Shown: positions 1-10,317 of the stretch, in pieces | How the letters are laid out: each line of letters begins with the position of its first letter | How positions within the stretch are numbered: position 1 is the stretch's first letter | NCBI RefSeq assembly: GCF_022921075.1 | Contig: NZ_CP095050.1 | Coordinates: forward strand, 806,001-870,000 | Reading direction: 5' to 3' | Origin: Hymenobacter sp. 5317J-9 | Lineage (GTDB): Bacteria > Bacteroidota > Bacteroidia > Cytophagales > Hymenobacteraceae | Length of the DNA stretch: 64,000 nucleotides | Translations under genes and position numbers: made by a program | Notes under the pieces: model-generated | Seen by the model: the letters and a program-made list of their open reading frames with translations, nothing else | Told to the model about the DNA's origin: nothing | Databases searched by the model: none

Positions 1-317
1 TTGTCTTCCACAATCACGGAATCGACTTCGGCACGGGCCAGCATGAGCTTATTAAGCACCAGGCTTTGCAGGATTTTGCACTTCAGGTCCGGCGGCGTGG
101 GTTTGCCGGCAGCGCGGGCCATCTCCTGCATGTAGATGTTTTCCACATCGGAGCGCAGCACAATCTGGTTATCCACTTTCACCACGATGCCGTCGAGCAG
201 CTCCTGGCCTTTGGGCCGGCTAATGCCCAATTGGGCTTTGGAGGCGGGCGCAATGCCCACGAGCAACAACAGCGTAAGCAGGGCCGACGCCGCGGCGCGA
301 TTCACTTTCACAAGCAT
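1..317 (-). CDS. SurA-like periplasmic peptidyl-prolyl isomerase, N-terminal part only
   Basis: The gene runs off the left window edge; 105 codons are visible from an ATG at 317. The start MLVKVNRAAASALLTLL is a signal peptide ending near the Ala in SKAQ, and the following stretch with KVDNQIVLRSDVE is the typical opening of the SurA N-terminal chaperone domain, which binds unfolded outer-membrane proteins in the periplasm. The parvulin domains are expected beyond the edge. It is transcribed in the same direction as the next prolyl isomerase at 548-2869, so the two probably form one outer-membrane biogenesis group. Family assignment rests on the N-terminal domain only. Confidence 0.8.
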   Translation of the reverse strand, partial: MLVKVNRAAASALLTLLLLVGIAPASKAQLGISRPKGQELLDGIVVKVDNQIVLRSDVENIYMQEMARAAGKPTPPDLKCKILQSLVLNKLMLARAEVDSVIVED

Positions 318-475
318 AAACAAATAAATAAAGCCTCTCGGCCAAATGCCGGGGCCGGGGCCACACGTGCGCACTAACACGCAAACGGCCCCACAAATTT
401 CATGATAAATCCGCGGGCGGACAAAAACAAGGAGCGCCGCCGCCTTCAGATGGTTGCAGAGCCTCGGTAATAGGG

Positions 476-539
476 GAATGAGTGAATGGCTGAATGAGTG
501 AAAAATTGCGTTTCACCCATTCAGCCATTCGCTCGTTTT
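476..539. repeat. Intergenic inverted repeat built of 8-base units
   Basis: Left arm 476-503 is a tandem of the unit GAATGAGT / GAATGGCT / GAATGAGT. The right arm 511-539 is its reverse complement with about three mismatches, and a 7-base loop separates them. It lies between two co-directional minus-strand genes, just downstream of the stop at 548, so it could end transcription. It shares its design with the 7-base-unit hairpins elsewhere in the window but has an 8-base period. Confidence 0.7.
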
Positions 540-547
540 CTTACTGC

Positions 548-2869
548 TTACTTCGTGACAAGCTTGTTCACTTCGGCTTCGTTCACTTTCACCGGACGGG
601 CGGCGCGCATTTGCGAAATCCACTCTTTCTCCAGGTAGGTCTGGTAGTCGCTGGTGGCCTGGCCGCGGGCTTCGGCCAGCGTTTTTGGGCCGGCGGGTAG
701 GGTTTTGTCGATGGTGACGGCGTAGTAGCGGCCGTCTTTCTGCACGTTGTAGGTGCCGGGGCCTTTGCTCATCAGGTCGTCCATCACCTTGTTGTCGCCC
801 TTCTGAAAGATGCGCTGGCTGATTTGGACCGACAGGGGGTTCTGCTCGTTCATTTCGGCCTCGATGGCGGCGGGGTTGGCCGTGTTCAGCGCAATCTGCA
901 CCTGGCTGTCGGCGGCAGCATTTTGCGCCGCTTTGCCGATGCGGCGGGCGGGCACGCCGCCACGCGTCCGCAGGTAGCGGGCGGCCGAGTCGGCGCGGGC
1001 AGCGGCCAGGCTGGCCTTTTCGCCTTTTTTCACGCGGCCGGTCAGGGTCACGCGGGCCAGGGTGTCTTGCAGCATGCGCTTGGCCACTTCCTGCAGGGCC
1101 AGCGCGCCCGTCTTGGAGAACACCGCCGAGTTGGGGCGGAAGGCAGCCACTTTGGGCACGTTACGGGTCAGGGGGAAGCGGCCGGTTTTCAACTCCTTTT
1201 GCACACGGCTCAGCAGGGTGGGGGTAGCGGCGCTCACCACGGTGCCCTGCACGCGCTGGTCCCACTGGTACTTGGCCTGGTTTTCGGCGAAGTACTTTTT
1301 CAGGCCCACGGTGTCCTCAATGGCCTTGCTCCACACCTTCTCGTCCATCAGCTGGAACAGCAGGATGCCGTCGCGGTATTCCTTCACCAGCATGCGGTAG
1401 TCCTCATACTTGGTTTCGAGGCTGTTTTTCTCGAAGTCGGTCAGCGACTGCTCCACGTACTGGTCGTAGAGCTGTTGCATGGCGAAGCTGGGCTGGGCGC
1501 CGGTGCGGGGCCGCTGGTTTTGCTGCGCATAAGTCAGGAAATCCTTCACTGTGTAAGGCTTGCCCTTGATGGTGAACAGCGCCGAATTGTCATTCACAGC
1601 ATTTTTAGCCGGCTTGCCCGTGGCAGCAGCGGGCGCCACGTACTTAAAGCGGCCAGCTACCAGCGCCGTATCCGCTTTGCTGAAAGCGTAAGTTTTGGCG
1701 GCCGGTACTTCGGCAAACTGGTCTTCCTGGCGCACGCGCTTCAGGAAAGCAGCTTTGTTCAGTTCCGAGCGCGAGTCTTTGGCCACTTTGCTTTTCAGGC
1801 TGGCTTCGAGGTCGGCAAATTTGGCCAAGGGCTGCTTTTCAATCAGCTTGATGACGTGCCAGCCGTAGGGCGTTTGCACGGGGGCTGAAATATCGCCGGG
1901 CTTTTGCAGCTTGAACGCCGCTTCCTCAAACGAGGGAATCATGCGGCCGGTGCCGAAGGGCGGCAGCTCGCCGCCGTTGGCCGCCGAGCCGGCATCTTCC
2001 GAAAACTGGGCCACGAGCTTGTCCCAGTTTTCGCCCTTTTTCAGGCGGCTGTACAATTCGTCAATCTTCTTCTTGGCCGTGAGCGAGTCGGACTTGGCCG
2101 CGTTGGCATTCATCCGAATCATGAGGTGGGCTACCTTGATTTCGCCCTGCGCCGCGCGCTTGTCGTTCACCTTAATGATGTGGTAGCCGAAGCGCGTGCG
2201 CACCGGCTGCGACACCTGACCCACCGGCGTTTTGTACGCGGCCGACTCAAACGGGTACACCATCTGCATGGCGGTGAAGTAGCCCAGCTTGCCGCCGTTT
2301 TCTTTGGCCGAAGGGTCTTCGCTGTTGGCGCGGGCCAGCTGGCCGAAGTCTTCGCCGGCCAGGGCCTGCTTGCGGAGCTGCTCAATCTTCTGAAAGGCCG
2401 CGAGCGTGTCTTGCGGGGTAGCATCGGGCGCCACGCGCACCAGGATGTGCGAGGCGTTCACCTCTTGGCTCATGCGGTCGTAAGCCTCGCGCACCAGCTG
2501 GTCGGTCACGCTCTTCTCGGTGAGGTAGGGCTGGGCCAGCTGCTGGCGGTAGCCGTCGAGCTCGCGCCGGAAGGCCTGCGTGGTGTCGAGGCCGCGCTTC
2601 TCGGCTTCCAGCACCTTGAGGCGGAAGTTGGTGTAGAGGTCGAGGTAATCGGTCACGCTCTGGCGGGTGCCGTAGTCGGGGGCCGAGCTGTTGTTCTTGC
2701 GGTACACGTAGGCAAACTCGTTGGCCGGCACCGGGTAGTCGCCCAGGGTTTCTACCACGGGGCCCACGGCGGTAGCGCCCGTGGTGGCCGAGGCAGCCGG
2801 TTTGGAGGTCTGGCAAGCAGCCAGCAGCGCGACGACGGCAGCGCCGGCGTACAGAATGCGTTTGTGCAT
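548..2869 (-). CDS. Periplasmic peptidyl-prolyl isomerase lipoprotein with two parvulin domains
   Basis: 773 residues. The N-terminus MHKRILYAGAAVVALLAACQ has a lipobox (LLAAC), so the protein is probably a lipoprotein. Two PpiC/parvulin domains are visible: roughly residues 135-230 (NASHILVRV ... FGYHIIKV) and 240-340 (VAHLMIRM ... YGWHVIKL). The remaining half is long and helical, with a further PPIase-like or SurA-like C-terminal part. The family isomerises prolyl bonds and chaperones outer-membrane proteins. The neighbour at 1-317 is a SurA-type paralogue. The start is fixed by the signal peptide. Confidence 0.88.
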   Translation of the reverse strand: MHKRILYAGAAVVALLAACQTSKPAASATTGATAVGPVVETLGDYPVPANEFAYVYRKNNSSAPDYGTRQSVTDYLDLYTNFRLKVLEAEKRGLDTTQAFRRELDGYRQQLAQPYLTEKSVTDQLVREAYDRMSQEVNASHILVRVAPDATPQDTLAAFQKIEQLRKQALAGEDFGQLARANSEDPSAKENGGKLGYFTAMQMVYPFESAAYKTPVGQVSQPVRTRFGYHIIKVNDKRAAQGEIKVAHLMIRMNANAAKSDSLTAKKKIDELYSRLKKGENWDKLVAQFSEDAGSAANGGELPPFGTGRMIPSFEEAAFKLQKPGDISAPVQTPYGWHVIKLIEKQPLAKFADLEASLKSKVAKDSRSELNKAAFLKRVRQEDQFAEVPAAKTYAFSKADTALVAGRFKYVAPAAATGKPAKNAVNDNSALFTIKGKPYTVKDFLTYAQQNQRPRTGAQPSFAMQQLYDQYVEQSLTDFEKNSLETKYEDYRMLVKEYRDGILLFQLMDEKVWSKAIEDTVGLKKYFAENQAKYQWDQRVQGTVVSAATPTLLSRVQKELKTGRFPLTRNVPKVAAFRPNSAVFSKTGALALQEVAKRMLQDTLARVTLTGRVKKGEKASLAAARADSAARYLRTRGGVPARRIGKAAQNAAADSQVQIALNTANPAAIEAEMNEQNPLSVQISQRIFQKGDNKVMDDLMSKGPGTYNVQKDGRYYAVTIDKTLPAGPKTLAEARGQATSDYQTYLEKEWISQMRAARPVKVNEAEVNKLVTK

Positions 2870-3006
2870 ATAAGGGAAGAAGGAAACAAAAGCGCCGGCC
2901 CGGAAAGGAGCAGCCGCGCGGGCATAAAATTACCGGTGCGAAATTAACTAATTTCCGGACGGAATGAAAGGTGGCCGCTGAGGCGTAGCAACGGGCTACA
3001 AAACGT

Positions 3007-3090
3007 CGGGCCAAGCGTCACAAAGCCTCTGTGCAATGCTGGTAACAGAAGTTACTGCAGCGGCAAAGAGGCTTCGTGGCGCTTGGCCCG
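3007..3090. repeat. Long stem-loop with a nested palindrome
   Basis: Arms 3007-3034 and 3063-3090 match over 28 bases with about three mismatches, with a core of GGGCCAAGCG and AAGCCTCT. The loop holds a second small palindrome, GTAACAGAAGTTAC. It sits between the rsbW-like stop (3103) and the upstream region of the isomerase gene. Position suggests a terminator for the partner-switching operon, but no clear T-run follows. Confidence 0.5.
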
Positions 3091-3102
3091 GCGGAATGTT
3101 GC

Positions 3103-3516
3103 TTATGCCAAGTGCTTGCTCAGGTGGCACACCGTGTGGTTGCCGCGGGTGAAAAACTCCACCCGGTCCATGAGGCGGTTGACCAGGGTCATGCCCATGC
3201 CGCCCTTGCGGCCCTCGCGGATGTAGGAGCGCAGGTCGGGGTTTTGGTGGGCGCCGGGCAGGAAAATGGTGTCGCCGTTGTCGGCAATTTCCACGTTGAG
3301 CTCGTGCGGACCGAATGCCAGCTCCAAGTCCAGAAACTGGGTTTCGTCCTCGCCGTTGGCGTGGATGATGAAGTTGGCCACCACCTCGTCGATGGCCAGC
3401 ACTACCTGATTGACCGTGATTTCGGGCAGGTTGCGGCTGTTGAGGTAATTCCGCACAAAGTCCCGCACCTGCTGGAGGTGGCTGCGGGAGCAGGCAATGC
3501 GGAGGGTGGATTTCAT
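3103..3516 (-). CDS. RsbW/SpoIIAB-type anti-sigma serine kinase (HATPase_c)
   Basis: 137 residues, the usual size of the family. The N box is seen as AIDEVVANFIIHA, the G1 box as EIADNG and the G2 box as GGMGMTLVNRLMD, which together form the GHKL ATP-binding fold. Such proteins bind and phosphorylate a STAS antagonist and, in Firmicutes, hold a sigma factor. The STAS gene (3620-3949) and a SpoIIE phosphatase (3965-6067) lie directly upstream on the same strand, giving a full partner-switching set. No SigB-type sigma gene is linked, so the output target cannot be read here. Confidence 0.9.
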   Translation of the reverse strand: MKSTLRIACSRSHLQQVRDFVRNYLNSRNLPEITVNQVVLAIDEVVANFIIHANGEDETQFLDLELAFGPHELNVEIADNGDTIFLPGAHQNPDLRSYIREGRKGGMGMTLVNRLMDRVEFFTRGNHTVCHLSKHLA

Positions 3517-3533
3517 CGGGTGGTCAAACGTTA

Positions 3534-3619
3534 AAAGTTGAGAGTCAGGAGTTGCCAGTGATATAGTCGGGAGGCGCGAAGGCCCACGTTCAACTGCTCA
3601 CTCTTAACTCGTAACTCAC
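3534..3619. repeat. Intergenic inverted repeat of 7-base units (AGTTnnG type)
   Basis: Left arm 3535-3561 reads as AGTTGAG, AGTCAGG, AGTTGCC, AGTGATA. The right arm 3588-3619 read on the minus strand gives GAGTTAC, GAGTTAA, GAGTGAG, CAGTTGA. Both have a strict 7-base period with AGT constant. It fills almost the whole gap between the STAS gene stop and the kinase gene start, inside an apparent operon. Confidence 0.75.
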
Positions 3620-3949
3620 CTATGCAGCTTCGGCTTCGGCGGCGCTGGGTACGATGGTCATCAGCGCATCGAGGCCCAGAATTTCGAACACGTTGAACAC
3701 TTTTTCCTGCATGTTGAAGAACACCAGCTTCACGTTGGCATCCTGAAAACGCTGCAGGTGCGAGATGAACACTCCCAGGCCGGCCGAGGAGATATAGCTG
3801 AGCTTGGCACAGTCGACCAGCACCTTGCGGTAGTTGAGGATGTCCGGCTTGGCCAATTCGGTGTCAAGCACAATGGCGGAGCTAGCGTCGAGCTCGCCAT
3901 CGAGCAGGAGGGTGAGGGTTTCGGCGGAGGGTTGGGCAGTTACTTTCAT
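3620..3949 (-). CDS. STAS-domain anti-sigma factor antagonist (RsbV/SpoIIAA type)
   Basis: 109 residues, a single STAS domain. The phosphorylatable serine region is seen as LSYISSAGLGVF, matching the conserved S-S-A-G-L motif of antagonists that the RsbW partner phosphorylates. When dephosphorylated by the neighbouring SpoIIE phosphatase it would capture the kinase. It starts 15 bases after the phosphatase stop on the same strand, which supports one operon. The C-terminus is Ala/Glu-rich and short. Confidence 0.92.
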   Translation of the reverse strand: MKVTAQPSAETLTLLLDGELDASSAIVLDTELAKPDILNYRKVLVDCAKLSYISSAGLGVFISHLQRFQDANVKLVFFNMQEKVFNVFEILGLDALMTIVPSAAEAEAA

Positions 3950-3964
3950 AATGAGGTCGATACG

Positions 3965-6067
3965 TCAGGCCAACAGTGGGGGTTGGGCCGACTTGAATTT
4001 AATGACCAGCAGGGTCTGGTCGTCGTGAATCGGATGCCCGTGGGTGAAGGCGTTGAGGTCCTTCAAAATAAAGTCCTTGATTTCGTTCGCTTCTTGGTAA
4101 TAGCTCTCTTCGAGGCGCAGCTTGAGGCGGTCTTCGCCGTATTCTTCGGTGCCGTCGCCGCCCCGGGCTTCCACGATGCCGTCGGTGTAAATCACCATCA
4201 CGTCGCCGGGGCTGTAGTCGTAAAACTGGTTCTTGATGTGCTTCTCGTAGCTCTCGTTGCGGATGATGCCGAGCCCGAGGCCCTGCGACTCAAAGTAAAA
4301 CACCTCCTCGCGCAGGGCGTGATAGTACAGCGTGTGGCAGTGCCCGGCGCGGGCAAACACGAAGCCACCCTGCTCATAATCAATGATGTAGAGCGACGAG
4401 GTGATGAACGACGATTTCTCTAGGCAGTGGGTGAGGGCCGCGTTGGCCTGGGCCATGAAGCGGCTGGGCACCGGAAATTTGTCCCGCTCGTTTTTCGCCA
4501 GCGGGTTTTCCTGCATCAGCGAATGGAAAATGCCCTTCATCTGAGCCATGTGGAAGGCCGCCGTCACGCCCTTGCCGCTCACGTCGCCGATGATGACGGC
4601 CAGCCGCCGGCCCGGCAGGTGCAGGAAATCGTAAAAATCGCCGCCCACTTCCTTGGCCGCCAGCGAGTGCGAGCTGATGTCGAACCAGTTGTCGGTGGGC
4701 AGGTTTTTCGGAATGAGGCTGTCCTGCACCTGCGAGGCAATTTTCAGCTCCTCCTGCGTGCGCTGGTTTTCCAGCGACGTGCGCACCAGCTCCAGGTTTT
4801 CGATGCTGAGCACGGCCTGGCTGGTGAAGGTTTGCAGGATGCTCAGGTCTTCGCGGTCAAAGGTGTTGGGCTCTACCTTGAGCAGGTAGAGCATGCCGTA
4901 GTTGAAGTGCAGACCGCGCAGGGGCAGCTGCAGCAGCGAGCGGTAGTGCTGCGTGGTGCCCTCGAACCCGATGCGGGCGTGCAGGTCGTTGGTGATGAAA
5001 TCGCCCTCGGGCAGGTCGTGGCCCTGCAGGCGGGCGCGGAGGGCATCGGCCTGTTCGGGCTCGAGGTTGAAATACTGCGTGGCGGCCGCCGCAGTCACGC
5101 CCGAGTGGCCGGGGTCGAGGTCGAGCCAGGCGGCATCGGCCTTCACCGTCTGCACCGCCGACTCCAGCAGAATGTGGTACACCTCGGCCGTGGTTTGGCC
5201 GCGCTGAATGATTTGGGTGAGGCGCTGCAGACGCAGGATTTCGCTGCGCCGCTGCTCGATGACGTCGGCAATGGGCAGGTTGAAGAACGTCACCAACAAG
5301 CCCATTAAGGCATAAAATGCCGAGAAGAAAGCCGTGAGCAGCAGAAACGCGTGCTGCGGCTGCGGCGCAATGAGCTGCGGGTCGGCCTGCGTGACGCGGA
5401 AGTACTGCACAAATACCAGCACACTAAACAGCAGGCCGGACTGCAGCAGCACGGCGCGCCACTTCTCGCGCTGGCTGAGGTAGGCCACCCATTTCTGGTG
5501 CCCGCTCAGGTAGATGCCGTATAGGCCAAGCAGCACCACCAGGGGAATGCCGATGTAATTGGGCGGGTTGACGCCCACCAGCCGGAACAGCAGCGTAGCG
5601 CCCAGCAGCACCTCAAAAACCGTCCACTCGCGCTGCAGGCGGGGCAACGACCGAAACAGCACCAGCGCCCGCCACGCGTAGTTGGTGCGCGCCAGAAAAA
5701 CAACGAATAGCCCCAGGTTCAGGGTATAGATGCTGGTGAAGAACAGGCCGTTGCTGTCGAATACCGGCTGGTCTTTCATGAGACGTTCCAGCAGGTGCAG
5801 GCCGATGCAGGCCAACGCCAGCAGGCCCGGCCCCGTGAGCAGGCGCCGCAACAGGCGCACGAACGCCTGCCCGTGCAGCGGCGAGGGCTGGTAGCGGTAA
5901 TAGAGAAACACGCCCAGCACGAACACCCCCTGCGCCAGCTGCGTGGTCCATTCCGGCCAAGTGCCCAGCCACGGCCCGGCGCCCGAGTGGCTCAGGGCAC
6001 TCAGTAGCAGCAGGACCCAGCTCAGGAAGCTAAGCGGCAGCAGAAAAGAGGGTAAGCGTTGAAGCAC
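3965..6067 (-). CDS. Membrane-bound PP2C/SpoIIE-family phosphatase with GAF domain (RsbU-like)
   Basis: 700 residues from a GTG at 6067. Residues about 5-265 hold seven or eight hydrophobic segments. A coiled linker near residue 275 leads to a GAF-like domain (about 290-440), then a SpoIIE phosphatase domain (about 480-690) with the metal-binding motifs GGDFYDF, GDVSGKG and YTDGIVEAR. It would dephosphorylate the STAS protein encoded next, with membrane or GAF input setting the signal. It is the first gene of the three-gene partner-switching operon. The ligand is unknown. Confidence 0.9.
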   Translation of the reverse strand: MLQRLPSFLLPLSFLSWVLLLLSALSHSGAGPWLGTWPEWTTQLAQGVFVLGVFLYYRYQPSPLHGQAFVRLLRRLLTGPGLLALACIGLHLLERLMKDQPVFDSNGLFFTSIYTLNLGLFVVFLARTNYAWRALVLFRSLPRLQREWTVFEVLLGATLLFRLVGVNPPNYIGIPLVVLLGLYGIYLSGHQKWVAYLSQREKWRAVLLQSGLLFSVLVFVQYFRVTQADPQLIAPQPQHAFLLLTAFFSAFYALMGLLVTFFNLPIADVIEQRRSEILRLQRLTQIIQRGQTTAEVYHILLESAVQTVKADAAWLDLDPGHSGVTAAAATQYFNLEPEQADALRARLQGHDLPEGDFITNDLHARIGFEGTTQHYRSLLQLPLRGLHFNYGMLYLLKVEPNTFDREDLSILQTFTSQAVLSIENLELVRTSLENQRTQEELKIASQVQDSLIPKNLPTDNWFDISSHSLAAKEVGGDFYDFLHLPGRRLAVIIGDVSGKGVTAAFHMAQMKGIFHSLMQENPLAKNERDKFPVPSRFMAQANAALTHCLEKSSFITSSLYIIDYEQGGFVFARAGHCHTLYYHALREEVFYFESQGLGLGIIRNESYEKHIKNQFYDYSPGDVMVIYTDGIVEARGGDGTEEYGEDRLKLRLEESYYQEANEIKDFILKDLNAFTHGHPIHDDQTLLVIKFKSAQPPLLA

Positions 6068-6183
6068 AGACAGAAACTAGGAATAACACAAGCTCACCAG
6101 CCCGTTGCGCCGTGGCTAGCGCTCAACCGGCATGCAAGATACAATCCCCCCGCAAAAGCAAGCCCAACATTATGGCATGACTG

Positions 6184-6219
6184 AAGGAGCCCCGCCAGCG
6201 TAGGCCGGCGGGGCTCCTT
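6184..6219. terminator. Strong hairpin downstream of guaB
   Basis: Perfect 13-base arms, 6184-6196 (AAGGAGCCCCGCC) and 6207-6219, with a 10-base loop. It sits 28 bases past the guaB stop. There is no long T-run on the minus strand, so termination efficiency is uncertain. Confidence 0.6.
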
Positions 6220-6246
6220 GGAGGTCAGGGCGCTAAAAAATTACGC

Positions 6247-7794
<1,548 letters not shown>

Positions 7795-7812
7795 TTAAAT
7801 AGAAGAGCGGCT

Positions 7813-9225
7813 TTATTCCTTCGTGAATTTTACCACGCCCACCTCATTGCCGGCCACTACCCGTGAGAGGTAAAGCCCACTGGCTAAGCTGCGTAGGTTC
7901 ACAGCCTGGCCGTTGCGCACGGCTGCTCGCAGTACGGTGCGCCCCTGAGAGTCGCTGATTTCCAGGCCAACTTCGGCCAGAGCGGCGGGGAGCACCACGT
8001 GCAGCTCCTGCGCAACGGGGTTGGGGTAGAGGCTCACGGCCAGGCGTTGGGCAGGGCGGGCCGCCGTGGCCACGCCGGGGGCATACAGCCAAGAATAACC
8101 GGCCGGAAACTCGCGCTTCCAGAACCACTCGGCGTGTTGGCCGTCGGTGCGGGTGTTGAAGTTGAGGTTAGCCGCCGGCACACCGCCGCGCTGCAAAGAA
8201 TCGCGCATGGCGGCCATCTGGGGCACCATGGTGGTGCTCTCGGCAGTGCCGCTCACGAAGTAGAAGCGGGTGTTGGGGTTGGCGGGGTGAGCGTGCACGT
8301 ACTGGAACAGCTGCGTGGCCGCAAACCAGTAGGCCGGCGAAAACACGCCCACTTTACCAAACACCGTGGGCTCGCGCAGGGCGGCGTAGGTGGCAATGAG
8401 CGCGCCCATGCTGGAACCCGCGATGCCGGTATTTTCGCGGCTGGTCAGGGTGCGGTAGTTGGCGTCGATGTAGGGCTTCAGGGTTTGCACCAGGAAGTCG
8501 ACGTAAAGGTCGCCTTGCCCGCCGCCGTACTGCGGGTTGTTCCAGGGCGAGTACTCGTCGAGCCGGGCGCTGCCGTTGTCGACGGCCACCACAATGCAGC
8601 CGGTGGGGTCCTGGCCGCTGGCTTGCAGCTGGTTCAGGGTTTCGTCCACGCTCCACTCGCCGGCAAAGGAGGTGCGGGCGTCGAACACGTTCTGGCCATC
8701 TTGCATATACAGCACCGGGTAGCGGCGCCCGCTGCTGGCGTAGTCGGCCGGCAGATACAGCCACACGCGCCGGGTACGCCCCAGCTGCGGCATGGCAAAC
8801 GTGGTGGAAATCACCGTGACGTTGGCCGCCGCCGTGGACGTGCCGGTGGGCGTACCGCCCGCCAGGTCTTCCCAGTTCAATACCTGGTGCAGCACCGTGG
8901 CGCCCGCGCCGGCAATGGTGTACGTCCGGTTGGGCACCTGCCCGTTGGAAGCCGTGGTTTCGACCGCCGCCCACGAGCCGCGGGTGAATTTGTACTCAAT
9001 AGACCCCGTCACCGAGGCGGGCAGGGTGATGGAATACGTGCCATCGGCCGAATTGTACGCCAGGGCGTGGGCCGCGCTGGCGGGGTTCCAATTGTTGAAA
9101 GTGCCCGCCATGTAGATGGTGGCATTGGCCGGCGTATTGCTGGGAACGGCCGTAATGCGGAAGGTGGTTTGGGCCTGGGCGGCAAGCCCCAGCAAGGCCA
9201 GCAGGAAGGTAAAAAGCTTTTTCAT
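7813..9225 (-). CDS. Secreted esterase (alpha/beta hydrolase) with N-terminal starch-binding-like domain and T9SS sorting tail
   Basis: 470 residues. The ATG at 9225 starts a clear signal peptide (MKKLFTFLLALLGLAAQA); an upstream in-frame start would bury it. Residues about 20-115 resemble a CBM20/CBM48-like module (AGTFNNWNP). Residues about 150-390 are a Pfam Esterase (IroE/Fes-like) domain with the nucleophile elbow GSSMG. The last 75 residues (LYPNPVAQELHV ... VVKFTKE) are a Por type A sorting domain, so export by type IX secretion is expected. The substrate is not readable. Confidence 0.87.
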   Translation of the reverse strand: MKKLFTFLLALLGLAAQAQTTFRITAVPSNTPANATIYMAGTFNNWNPASAAHALAYNSADGTYSITLPASVTGSIEYKFTRGSWAAVETTASNGQVPNRTYTIAGAGATVLHQVLNWEDLAGGTPTGTSTAAANVTVISTTFAMPQLGRTRRVWLYLPADYASSGRRYPVLYMQDGQNVFDARTSFAGEWSVDETLNQLQASGQDPTGCIVVAVDNGSARLDEYSPWNNPQYGGGQGDLYVDFLVQTLKPYIDANYRTLTSRENTGIAGSSMGALIATYAALREPTVFGKVGVFSPAYWFAATQLFQYVHAHPANPNTRFYFVSGTAESTTMVPQMAAMRDSLQRGGVPAANLNFNTRTDGQHAEWFWKREFPAGYSWLYAPGVATAARPAQRLAVSLYPNPVAQELHVVLPAALAEVGLEISDSQGRTVLRAAVRNGQAVNLRSLASGLYLSRVVAGNEVGVVKFTKE

Positions 9226-9361
9226 AGCGCAGCGGGACAGAGTGGGAATGGACGTGGCACGAAGGTACGTCCGCGAGCTGCGGCCTATGCTTTCGACCGT
9301 TTGGTCAAACAATTCAATACCTCAACTCGTCTTAGCGCCTACCATTTCATTGCAATTCATC

Positions 9362-10213
9362 ATGCCCGATTCCACTCCCCAAACCTGGTTTATTACCGGC
9401 GCCTCGTCCGGCTTCGGCGAAGCCCTGGCCGACCACGTGCTCGAACAAGGCGGCCGCGTGGCCGCCACCTTCCGCAAGCCCGAGCAGGCCGCGGACTTCA
9501 CCGCCAAAACCCCCGACCGCACCCTCGGCGTGGTGGCCGACGTGACCAACGAAGGCCAAGTGAAAACGGCCATTGCCGATTCCATTGCCCGTTTTGGCCA
9601 GCTCGATGTGGTGGTGAACAACGCCGGCTACGGCTCCATGGGCAGCATCGAGGAGGTGCCGGCCGAGGAGGTGCAGCGCCAGTTCGACGTGAACGTGTTC
9701 GGGGCCTTGCACGTGCTGCGGGCCGTGCTGCCGCACCTGCGCGAGCGCAAAAGCGGCCACGTGCTCAACATCACCAGCATCGGCGGGCTGAAAACTTTTC
9801 CCGGCGTGGGCATCTACAACGCTTCCAAATTTGCCCTGGAGGCCATTGGCGAGAGCCTGAGCCAGCAGGTGGGCCCGCTCGGCATCAAGGTCACCAACAT
9901 CGAGCCCAGCGGCTTCCGCACGAAGTGGGCCGGCGAGTCGGCTACCATCGCCAACACGAAAATCGATGACTATCAGCCCACCGTGGGCGAAAACATCCGC
10001 GGCATTGAGGGTTACAGCGGCCGCCAGCCCGGCGACCCCGTGCGCGCCGCCAAGGCCATGTACGACGTAGTGCAGATGGAAAACCCGCCCCTGCACCTGC
10101 CCTTGGGCAAAGCCGCCGTGAAGGGCGCCCGCGACAAGTTTGCGACCCTTACTAAAGAGCTGGAGCAGTACGCCGACATGGGCGACGCCGCCGATTTTCC
10201 GGCCGGTGAGTAA
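9362..10213 (+). CDS. Short-chain dehydrogenase/reductase
   Basis: 283 residues from the ATG at 9362, which places the Rossmann motif TGASSGFG at the expected N-terminal position; the open frame extends upstream but without homology. The NNAG motif (VVNNAGYG) and the catalytic YNASK are present, so it should be an active classical SDR using NAD(P)H. The segment IEPSGFRTKWAG resembles the NmrA/YdfG-like oxidoreductases of this type. The substrate is unknown. It is transcribed divergently from the esterase and followed by a perfect palindrome. Confidence 0.93.
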   Translation: MPDSTPQTWFITGASSGFGEALADHVLEQGGRVAATFRKPEQAADFTAKTPDRTLGVVADVTNEGQVKTAIADSIARFGQLDVVVNNAGYGSMGSIEEVPAEEVQRQFDVNVFGALHVLRAVLPHLRERKSGHVLNITSIGGLKTFPGVGIYNASKFALEAIGESLSQQVGPLGIKVTNIEPSGFRTKWAGESATIANTKIDDYQPTVGENIRGIEGYSGRQPGDPVRAAKAMYDVVQMENPPLHLPLGKAAVKGARDKFATLTKELEQYADMGDAADFPAGE

Positions 10214-10240
10214 GAAAAAACTGGTCGGCTGCCGACTACA

Positions 10241-10270
10241 AACGGTCATGCGGCGCGCCGCATGACCGTT
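10241..10270. terminator. Perfect 30-base palindrome with T-run, terminator of the SDR gene
   Basis: 15-base arms (AACGGTCATGCGGCG and its complement) meet without a spacer; on the plus strand CTTTTT follows at once. This is a typical intrinsic terminator after the stop at 10213. Confidence 0.8.
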
Positions 10271-10317
10271 CTTTTTGGTAACATAGGCTTGCCCGCCGCC
10301 CGACTTATCTTCGCCCC

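Noticed and set aside
824..2947. Long plus-strand open frames (354 and 347 codons) opposite the isomerase gene
   Set aside because: They are antisense shadows caused by the GC-rich codon pattern; the protein sequences are rich in His, Gly, Val and Arg without domains, while the minus strand has a clear two-domain isomerase.
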